This document shows, in pieces, positions 57,944 to 64,000 of a DNA stretch of 64,000 nt (within the stretch, counting starts at the first letter, position 1; each line of letters opens with the position of its first letter). The stretch comes from CAVWXT01 sp963759115 (GTDB taxonomy: Bacteria > Planctomycetota > Planctomycetia > Pirellulales > Thermoguttaceae): the NCBI GenBank assembly GCA_963759115.1, contig CAVWXT010000005.1, positions 682,001 to 746,000 of the forward strand, read 5' to 3'. Under the pieces are notes generated by a model. The model saw nothing but the letters and a program-made list of their open reading frames with translations. It was not told the origin of the DNA and did not search any database. A program made the position numbers and the translations under genes.

Positions 57944-59104
57944 ATGCCGACTACAACTCTACAGGTTTCGGATCTTGGCCAAATCAGGAAAGCGGACGTT
58001 CAATTTGGCGACCTGACAGTTTTAGTTGGTCCGCAAGCTACCGGGAAAAGCATTTTTCTGGAACTTCTGAAGTTGTTGGTCGATACGGGTGCCGTCCTTG
58101 AAAAACTGAAGCGTTATGGGCTGGACTGGAACCACAAGGCCGAGGAGTTTCTTGACGTTTTTCTCGGCGAAGGGATGCGGAGCGTCTGGCATAAGGGACG
58201 AAGCACAATCATTTTTCGGGGCGATGCCGTTGACCTTGAAAAGCTAGTCAGTCGCCAGAAGAAGAACAAGGAAGAGTCTTTGTTCTTCATTCCCGCACAA
58301 CGGGTGTTGACACTTGGGCAGGGATGGCCGCGCCCGTTCACCGACTACAGCTATGGCGATCCGTTTACGGTAAGAGACTTCAGCGAGAAAATTCGTTCCC
58401 TCATGGAATCGGGGTTCGGCCGCGAAGCATCACTCTTTCCTCACAAGCAGCGACTCAAGGCAGATCTGCGGGATTTGCTGCAATCCGCCATCTTTTCGAA
58501 TTTCGTATTGCGGGTGGATAAACAGGGCGCACAAAAGCGACTTGTCCTAAGTTCAACGGAAAATGACAAACCACTTCCTTATATGGTTTGGTCCGCCGGA
58601 CAACGGGAATTCGTGCCGTTGCTGATGGGACTCTATTATTTGCTCCCGCCCACAAAAGTTCCCACTCGCGATAGCATTGAGTGGGTCGTTATCGAAGAGC
58701 TTGAGATGGGGCTCCACCCGAAGGCGATTTCGGCGGTAATGCTATTCGCTCTGGAACTGCTTTCTCGCGGTTACCGAGTTTGCATTTCCACACATTCGCC
58801 TCATGTGTTGGATGTGGTGTGGGCCATTAAAGTCTGCCAACATTACAAAGCTGACTCGAGGGCGCTCCTGAAAATCTTTGATATGGACTCGCCCCGAGCT
58901 GATACGAAATCCATGGCGGATAAAGTCCTCGAAAAGGAAGCCCGCGTCTACTATTTTGACCCGGACTCCGGCCATACACACGATATTTCAAACCTCGATC
59001 CCGGCGCGGAAGAGGCCGCGGAAGCGGGCTGGGGTGGATTAACGGAGTTCAGCGGACGGGTTGCAAACGTGGTTGCCGACGTTGTCAGTGGATCGACGGA
59101 ATGA
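57944..59104 (+). CDS. SMC/AAA15-type ATPase, first gene of a candidate defence pair
   Basis: This 386-residue soluble ATPase of the ABC/SMC type has Walker A VLVGPQATGKSIFLELL near residue 31 and a signature-like YMVWSAGQREFVPLLMGL. Walker B is WVVIEELEMGLHPKAIS, with Glu where Asp is usual, and the H-loop is VCISTHSPHVLDVV. Between the Walker motifs is a helical insert. Similar ATPases (AAA_15/AAA_21) act as sensors in two-gene phage-defence systems and carry a second gene as effector. Its stop overlaps the next ATG by four bases. Base composition is visibly less G+C-rich than the neighbours and there are no frame breaks, which suggests horizontal arrival. Confidence 0.85.
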   Translation: MPTTTLQVSDLGQIRKADVQFGDLTVLVGPQATGKSIFLELLKLLVDTGAVLEKLKRYGLDWNHKAEEFLDVFLGEGMRSVWHKGRSTIIFRGDAVDLEKLVSRQKKNKEESLFFIPAQRVLTLGQGWPRPFTDYSYGDPFTVRDFSEKIRSLMESGFGREASLFPHKQRLKADLRDLLQSAIFSNFVLRVDKQGAQKRLVLSSTENDKPLPYMVWSAGQREFVPLLMGLYYLLPPTKVPTRDSIEWVVIEELEMGLHPKAISAVMLFALELLSRGYRVCISTHSPHVLDVVWAIKVCQHYKADSRALLKIFDMDSPRADTKSMADKVLEKEARVYYFDPDSGHTHDISNLDPGAEEAAEAGWGGLTEFSGRVANVVADVVSGSTE

Positions 59105-59577
59105 CAAGACCAATAACCTTTCGTGATGCCGTGACTCAAACGCCGGCCCTGCAAAATGCCTATCACAAAGGCCTTCATGGATTGGAGAAGGCCGATCAGA
59201 AACGCATTGATCCTAAGAATGCCGATAACATAACCGGAAGTGTGAACCTCGACGCGGCTTTGGCGAGAACCTATCCCAATGATCCTCGTTGGGATTATGG
59301 AGTTGGAGTTCGTGAAAGGGGAAAACCGGAGTATGTGGTCTGGGTCGAAGTACATTCGGCGGCAACGGCTCATGGCGCCGACGAAGTGTGCAAAAAGCAC
59401 TTGTGGCTGAAACAGTGGCTCACGGCGTCGGCTCCATTGCTCAACCGTATGAACCGTATGGCCAACCAGTATGTCTGGATAGCGAGCGGCAAGGTGGCCA
59501 TTCCGAAGAACTGTCCACAGCAGCGAAGGCTTGCTGTCCTAGGAATTCGGTTTGCAGGTCGAACGCTTCGGATCTAA
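59101..59577 (+). CDS. Unknown effector candidate coupled to the ATPase
   Basis: This 158-residue protein starts in an ATGA overlap with the ATPase stop, so the two are translated together. Its core reads DYGVGVRERGKPEYVVWVEVHSAATAHGADEV followed by KKHLWLKQWL and QYVWIASGKV. The spacing of Asp, Glu-x-His and Lys recalls a PD-(D/E)XK-like nuclease core, and I have a memory of EVH...K..WL..WL proteins beside such ATPases. This is pattern recognition only; no named family can be assigned. It is the likely toxic or nuclease partner in the module. Confidence 0.65.
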   Translation: MTRPITFRDAVTQTPALQNAYHKGLHGLEKADQKRIDPKNADNITGSVNLDAALARTYPNDPRWDYGVGVRERGKPEYVVWVEVHSAATAHGADEVCKKHLWLKQWLTASAPLLNRMNRMANQYVWIASGKVAIPKNCPQQRRLAVLGIRFAGRTLRI

Positions 59578-59638
59578 GAACGACTCCTTGACATGGTCAT
59601 CTTAATTGACTATATTTCCCTTGGGAGATGAAAGTCCG

Positions 59639-59873
59639 ATGAAGACCATGGCCATCAGCGAGTTCAAGGCACATTCCCTGCAAGTGCTCGGCCGCGTGGC
59701 GCGGACCAAGGAAACGGTTGTCGTGACCAAACGCGGCAAGCCGCTGGTGGAAGTGATTCCGTTCCGTCATGGCGACGAATCGCCCGCACCCGGCAAGATC
59801 GTCGGAAACGCTGGTGTTCGAGAAAGACATCGTCTCGCCGTTGGGCGAATCGATCTGGAGCGCCTGCAAGTGA
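59639..59873 (+). CDS. Phd/YefM-type antitoxin (frame broken near 59811)
   Basis: The N-terminus MKTMAISEFKAHSLQVLGRVARTKETVVVTKRGKPLVEVIP is the Phd/YefM DNA-binding fold. A duplicated A near 59811 (GGAAACG) shifts the frame. Without it the end reads GKIVGTLVFEKDIVSPLGESIWSACK, the toxin-binding tail, and stops at 59873 inside a GTGA overlap with the toxin. It neutralises the VapC-like toxin and represses the operon. Confidence 0.85.
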
Positions 59874-60271
59874 AGTATTTGCTCGACACGCACGTGTGGG
59901 TGTGGTGGAACATGCGTCCCGAGAACCTCTCGCGCAAGGTCAAGGGGCTGATTGCGGCGTCGCAGAAAGTACGAAGAGATTCTCTTGTCGGCGATCTCCG
60001 TGTGGGAATTCTGCAAGCTCCTGGAAAAGGGGCGAGTTGGAATCTCTTGCGATCCGCGGGATTGGCTGGAGACCGCCTTGGCCATGCCCAAGCTTCGACT
60101 GGTGTCGCTGAGCCCGGTGATCGCCTACCGCTCCACGCGTGTTGCCGCAACTTGACCTCTGCCGATCCCGCGGATCAGATCATCGTCGCCACGGCGCAGG
60201 AGGAAAATGCGACCCTCCTCACCAAGGACAAGTTGATCCATCAAAGTGCATGTGTGCATACGATATGGTGA
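59870..60271 (+). CDS. VapC-like PIN toxin (three frame breaks)
   Basis: GTG at 59870 overlaps the antitoxin stop. The PIN motifs are KYLLDTHVWVWWNM (first Asp), AISVWEFCKLLEKGR (Glu), SADPADQIIVATAQE (Asp pair) and TLLTKDKLI. It is an RNase active on tRNA or mRNA in this family. Frame changes near 59967, 60139 and 60151 are each mended by removing one duplicated base, giving a protein of about 133 residues. The start of the following methyltransferase gene overlaps its end. Confidence 0.85.
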   Translation: MKYLLDTHVWVWWNMRPENLSRKVKGLIAASQKVRRDSLVGDLRVGILQAPGKGASWNLLRSAGLAGDRLGHAQASTGVAEPGDRLPLHACCRNLTSADPADQIIVATAQEENATLLTKDKLIHQSACVHTIW

Positions 60272-61500
60272 CAAAGAACCTTATCCGACAAAGCTTGGTC
60301 TGTTTCCTGGTGCTTGCCTTGGGCGCGACGGCCGCTTGGGCCCAATCGCGCGCGGCCCTCGACGCCGCCCGGAACAAAATGGTCGACGAGGAGATCGTCG
60401 CCGCGGGGGTGAAGAACAAGCGGGTGATCGAGGCCATGCGCGAACACGCCCCGGCACGAGTTCGTGCCGCTGAACCAGCGCAAGCACGCCTACTTCGACA
60501 TGGCCTTGCCCATCGGCGAAGGGCAGACCATCTCGCCGCCGTTCGTCGTGGCCTACATGACCGAGGCCCTCGATCCGCAGCCGGCCGACAAGGTGCTGGA
60601 GATCGGCACCGGCAGCGGCTACCAGGCGGCCGTGCTGTCGAAGCTGGTCAGCGAGGTGTACACGATCGAGATCGTCGCCCCGCTCGGGCCACAAGGCGGC
60701 GCAAGATGCTGGAGAGGCTGCACTACGACAACGTCCACGTGAAGGTGGGCGACGGCTACCAGGGCTGGCCGGAACACGCCCCGTTCGACAAGATCATCGT
60801 CACCTGCTCGCCGGAGAAGGTGCCGCCGGCCTTGGTCGAGCAACTCAAGGAAGGCGGGCGGATGGTGATTCCCGTGGGCGAGCGATATCAGCAGACGCTC
60901 TACCTGCTGAAGAAGACCGACGGCAAGATGGTGTCCGAGGCGTTGCAGCCGACGCTGTTCGTGCCGATGACCGGCAAGGCCGAGGCGGGCCGCGAGGTGC
61001 TGCCCGACCCGACCAGGCCGGCGATCGACAACGGCGGCTTCGAGAGCGTCGCCGGCGATCCGCCCGCTCCGACCGGCTGGCACTATCAGCGGCAACTGAA
61101 GGTCGTCGACGGCCAAGGACGCCCCCGAGGGCGAGCGTTACGTCACCTTCAGCAACGCCACGCCGGGCCGCAACAGCCAGGCCCTGCAAGGATTCGCCGT
61201 CGACGGGCGGAAGGTGCCCGCAGTTGCAGCTTTCGGCGCAGGTCCGCGGCAAGGACATCCGGCCCGGCCAGAACGCACAGCAATTGCCCGGCATCGTCAT
61301 CAGTTTCTACGACGAGAACCGGGCCACCGGTGGGCGAGGCCGGTCTGGGCCCCTGGCGCGGCACGTTCGATTGGCAACCCGAAACCAAGCGGATCAACGT
61401 GCCCCTGAAGGCCCGCGAGGCGGTCCTCCGCATCGGCCTGCTCGGCGCGGTGGGCGAAATCTCGTTCGACGCCATCGAAGTGAAGGCGGTGAAGAAGTAG
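60265..61500 (+). CDS. pcm: Exported protein-L-isoaspartate O-methyltransferase with C-terminal extension (seven frame breaks)
   Basis: A signal peptide (LVCFLVLALGATAAWAQ) precedes the methyltransferase: EFVPLNQRKHAYFDMALPIGEGQTISPPFVVAYM, then VLEIGTGSGYQAAVLSKLV (SAM site) and FDKIIVTCSPEKVPPALVEQLKEGG. It repairs damaged Asp residues of exported proteins by methylating isoaspartate. Residues after about 250 are an added beta-sandwich (DNGGFESVAGDPPAPTGWHY, PGIVISFYDENRA) unlike cytosolic PCMT. Frame breaks near 60453, 60686, 60700, 61116, 61219 and 61328 and close by are each mended by removing one duplicated base. An export signal on this enzyme is unusual but common in planctomycetes. 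Confidence 0.87.
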   Translation: MVTKNLIRQSLVCFLVLALGATAAWAQSRAALDAARNKMVDEEIVAAGVKNKRVIEAMREHAPARVRAAEPAQARLLRHGLAHRRRADHLAAVRRGLHDRGPRSAAGRQGAGDRHRQRLPGGRAVEAGQRGVHDRDRRPARATRRRKMLERLHYDNVHVKVGDGYQGWPEHAPFDKIIVTCSPEKVPPALVEQLKEGGRMVIPVGERYQQTLYLLKKTDGKMVSEALQPTLFVPMTGKAEAGREVLPDPTRPAIDNGGFESVAGDPPAPTGWHYQRQLKVVDGQGRPRGRALRHLQQRHAGPQQPGPARIRRRRAEGARSCSFRRRSAARTSGPARTHSNCPASSSVSTTRTGPPVGEAGLGPWRGTFDWQPETKRINVPLKAREAVLRIGLLGAVGEISFDAIEVKAVKK

Positions 61501-61603
61501 GGAAGGGTGGCTAGTGGTCAGTGGTGCGCAGTTCATCGCCTTTGTCGCTTCGATGACTTCTACTGACGGTTGTTCACCGACCACTAGCCACCAACCACAA
61601 TCA

Positions 61604-62749
61604 CTAGCCACTTTCCACTACGTACCGAAACGGCTCGTTGGTCACTTCGTAGCCGGGCCGAAGGCCGACGTTCAGCAGCAGGCCCAGGGCCACGGCGTGG
61701 GCCAACAGGCCCGAGCCGCCGTGACTCACCAGCGGCAGCGACAGCCCCGTGATGGGCAGCAGTCCGACGGTCATGCCGGTGTTGATCAGCACCTCGACGG
61801 CAAACAGCGCCGCCACGCCCGACGGCCAGCAGCCGTCCGAACGGCTCGCGGGTCTCGGCGGCGATGGCCAGTCCCCGCCACACCAGCAGGGCGAACAGCC
61901 CCAACACCAGGGCCATGCCCGGCAGCCCGAAACGCTCTCCCACCACGCAGAAGATGAAATCGCTCTGGGCCTCGGGCAGGCGGTAGGCGGCCAGGTCGTC
62001 GGTCGGCTGGCCGGTGAAGAAGCTGCCCCAGACGCCGCCCAGCGCCCGCAACTGCTTGGCCTGGTACAGATGATAGGCGTTGTCGCTCGGCTGGCGGCCC
62101 GGCGGCGGCTGATCGAACAGCGCCGTGATCCGCGACTTCTGCTCGCGGCTCATCTGCGTCCACAGCAGCGGCAGCACCAGCAAGCCCGCCAGCACGACGC
62201 AGGCCAGGTCGCTGCGCTTGGCCCCGGCCGCAAAGAGCATCACGAAGAACACCGGCAAGAAGCACCAGCGACGTGCCCAGGTCGGGCTCCTTGAGGATCA
62301 ACAGCACGGGCAGCAAGCGTCAGCGCCAGCGGCGCCAGCAAGCCCTCGCAGCCGCCGGTAGTTGTCGCGATACATCAGGTATCGGGCCAGCGCCAGCACG
62401 AACGCCACCTTGGCCAGCTTCCGAAGGCTGGAACCCGACCGGTCCCAGGCGAATCCAGCGATGGGCGTTGTTGATCGGCGGGAAAAGGTATACGACCGCC
62501 AGCAGGACGATCGCCAGCAGGAACAGCGCGTAGCTGAAGCGGCAGAGCACCCGGTAGTTGGGGATCGTCAGCAGCAGCATGGCCGCCAGGGCGATCGCCG
62601 AGATAGGCCATCTGCTGGTGCAGGAGCCGGCCGCTGCCGTCGGTGAGTTCCTCGACGCGGGCGATCCCCAGCCAGCCCAGGCCGACCAGCAGGATGGCGG
62701 CGGCGACAATCGACCAGGGCAGTTGGCGGGCCCAGGCAGCCGGTTTCAC
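61604..62749 (-). CDS. RodA/FtsW-family peptidoglycan polymerase (six frame breaks)
   Basis: The mended protein is about 379 residues with ten hydrophobic segments. Family words in order: HRWIRLGPVGFQPSKLAKVAFVLALARYL, LLILKEPDLGTSLVLLPV, AYHLYQAKQLRALGGVWGSFF, PEAQSDFIFCVVGERFG, NTGMTVGLLPITGLSLPLVSHGGSGLL. It polymerises glycan strands from lipid II. The pattern is closer to RodA (elongation) than FtsW. Frame changes near 62604, 62430, 62335, 62308, 62262 and 61832 are each mended by removing one duplicated base. Presence matters because most planctomycetes lack FtsZ but have been shown to build peptidoglycan. Confidence 0.87.
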
Positions 62750-63009
62750 GAAATCTCCGTTGTTCGCAGTGGCAGCATACGCAACCTACTATGTTTATTA
62801 CGCTTATGTCAATTGTGCGGTTGGCGATTGCAGAAGGGGCACGTCGGCAGGAGCCATGCAAAGAAAAAACGATCCAAACTGTGTGTTTTTCGCAGTCTGC
62901 GATATTGCGCAAGTCTTCCCAAGCTACTTGATTTTTGACATGCGGCTGCTATGTTTAGGTGAGAGGCTTGGGTATTTCGTCTGTCCTATTGGAAGGGAGT
63001 GAGAAACAC

Positions 63010-63843
63010 ATGATTCGACCAAGCTTGAAGTGTCTGCTGATTGGTGTGGTGGTGGCGGTGGCCCTGTCGTCCGCGGCCCCTCAGGCGGATGCCCAGTGGT
63101 GGGGCGGGTATCGTCCGGTGGGATTGACTTACAGTTACGGCTGGGGCTATGGTTGCGGTTACGGCTGCGGCTATGCCACGGTAAGCTGCTACCCGAGCTG
63201 TTACGACAGTTGCGGGTGGTACTTGGGTTGCCGGCCTGGGCCGATCCGACGGCTGCTGCTCGGACCGTGCCGATGGTATCGGGCCGGTTGGTGCGGCGGT
63301 TGTTGTGGCGGCTGGTATAGCGGCTGCTGGAGCGGCTGTGGCACGTGCGACACCTGCGGTGGCGATTCGTCGAGCGCTGCGCCCGGCGGCAAACCGCCGA
63401 TGGCGCCCGACGCCGGCGAAGAAGCCCGTAGTGGAGCCGCCGGCCATGCCGACGGAGCCCGCCCCGACAGTGCCCGCTCCGGCGGAGCCTGCGCCTGCCA
63501 TGCCGGGTGCGCCTGCCATGCCGGGTGCAACGCCGATGCCCGCGCCCCGAAGACCACCGGAATGTCGGCCGACGAGAGCGGCGTGCTGACGGTTTGGGTG
63601 CCATACGACGCCAAGGTGACGGTCAACGGCCTGGAGACCCGCAGCACCGGCAGCCGGCGCCAGTTCGTCTCGTACGGGCTGAAGCCGGGCCTGAGCTACA
63701 AGTACGTCGTTCAGGCCCAAGTGGTCCGCAAGGGCCAACTGCTGGAGGACACCCAGACGGTCGTGCTGACGGCTGGACAGATCAACGCCGTGGCCTTCGG
63801 CTTCAACACCACTCAGCCCGAACAAGTCGCGGCCGCTCACTAG
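63010..63843 (+). CDS. Secreted TIGR03000-domain protein, Gly/Cys/Tyr-rich (about three frame breaks)
   Basis: GGAAGGGAG stands before the ATG at 63010. The signal peptide is LLIGVVVAVALSSAAPQADA. The next 100 residues are Gly/Tyr/Cys-rich (YGCGYGCGYATVSCYPSCYDSCGWY) and a Pro/Ala-rich spacer follows. The C-terminus LTVWVPYDAKVTVNGLETRSTGS...TVVLTAGQINAVAFGFN is the TIGR03000 domain, known only from planctomycetes. In the spacer the frame shifts near 63404 and twice near 63560; the intended spacer reads PAKKPVVEPPAMPTEPAPT. It is probably a cell-surface or cell-wall protein, with many Cys for cross-linking. Confidence 0.9.
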   Translation: MIRPSLKCLLIGVVVAVALSSAAPQADAQWWGGYRPVGLTYSYGWGYGCGYGCGYATVSCYPSCYDSCGWYLGCRPGPIRRLLLGPCRWYRAGWCGGCCGGWYSGCWSGCGTCDTCGGDSSSAAPGGKPPMAPDAGEEARSGAAGHADGARPDSARSGGACACHAGCACHAGCNADARAPKTTGMSADESGVLTVWVPYDAKVTVNGLETRSTGSRRQFVSYGLKPGLSYKYVVQAQVVRKGQLLEDTQTVVLTAGQINAVAFGFNTTQPEQVAAAH

Positions 63844-63899
63844 TCGAGCGGTCCGCTGATTTCCCGGCCCCGCCGGGAATGGACCAAATCGCGATGCGA

Positions 63900-63950
63900 A
63901 AAGGAGGCCTCCGCGAGCGGCTTCGGCCGGCGCGGAGGCCTCTTCTGCAT
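63900..63950. terminator. Hairpin terminator after the TIGR03000 gene
   Basis: GGAGGCCTCCGCG and CGCGGAGGCCTC pair around AGCGGCTTCGGCCGG. TCTTCTGCATTCT follows and an A-rich stretch precedes. It could end transcription from the left, about 60 bases after the stop codon. Confidence 0.7.
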
Positions 63951-64000
63951 TCTGCATAAGGCCGCGATCAATCGGAATTGACGGTCGTCATGGGCTACTT

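Noticed and set aside
60265..61500. Programmed +1 frameshifting in the methyltransferase
   Set aside because: Six or seven breaks in one gene without a common slippery motif cannot be programmed; sequence error is simpler.

Overview
This 64 kb window is high-GC bacterial DNA, most likely from a planctomycete of the Pirellulales type. That placement is inferred from gene content: a planctomycete-specific TIGR03000 secreted protein, Tat-exported FAD-oxidoreductase and aldo/keto reductase paralogues, a BlaI/M56 pair, DUF4159/DUF1634 proteins, a long MoxR-DUF58-VWA cluster, a Sua5/phosphatase fusion, and intergenic space packed with palindromic repeats. No rRNA, tRNA or CRISPR array was seen.

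Layout. 0-8.5 kb: a cut-off Tat-exported protein, a membrane protein, acpS, a CPBP protease fused to HEAT repeats, a Uma2 protein, a TauE/SafE + DUF1634 pair, an ORF-less group II intron beside a hairpin, and a secreted FAD oxidoreductase. 8.5-13.6 kb: aldo/keto reductase, a MITE-like insertion with target duplication, smpB, and a sensor kinase with its sigma54-type response regulator. 13.7-19 kb: an exported hydrolase, an M56/BlaI regulatory pair with a readable promoter-operator, and a PIN toxin-antitoxin. 19-24.3 kb: fliA-flhG-flhF-flhA, so the organism is probably flagellated. 24.6-27 kb: an exported protein with an unusual haem-like motif, a NUDIX hydrolase and a secreted protein. 27-44.3 kb: one long minus-strand cluster of two MoxR ATPases, DUF58, a BatA-like VWA protein, a giant coiled-coil protein, a second VWA protein, DUF4159, a caspase-like pseudo-protease, a beta-propeller protein and a TPR protein. 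44.6-49.8 kb: anti-sigma/ECF sigma genes separated by four covarying hairpins, then rpiB and the Sua5-phosphatase fusion. 49.9-55.1 kb: an ISAzo13-type element, a Ski2-like helicase carrying two in-frame palindromic insertions, and an IS630 element. 55.2-60.3 kb: orphan toxin-antitoxin pieces, a B12-type radical SAM protein, a two-gene ATPase/effector candidate defence module and a Phd/VapC pair. 60.3-64 kb: an exported isoaspartate methyltransferase, a RodA/FtsW protein and a TIGR03000 protein.

Two features cut across the window. First, at least eight families of dispersed palindromes occur; several lie inside genes in frame, and one supplies a stop codon. Second, about 45 reading-frame breaks are scattered over the window. 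Nearly all are explained by duplication of one base, and they cluster at 8.8-12.7 kb and 55.9-63.6 kb. They look like assembly or sequencing insertions, so the affected genes are described as single genes with frameshifts rather than as pseudogenes.

The best candidates for something undescribed are the in-frame palindromic insertions, the covarying hairpin family at 46.2-46.4 kb, and the ATPase/effector pair at 57.9-59.6 kb.
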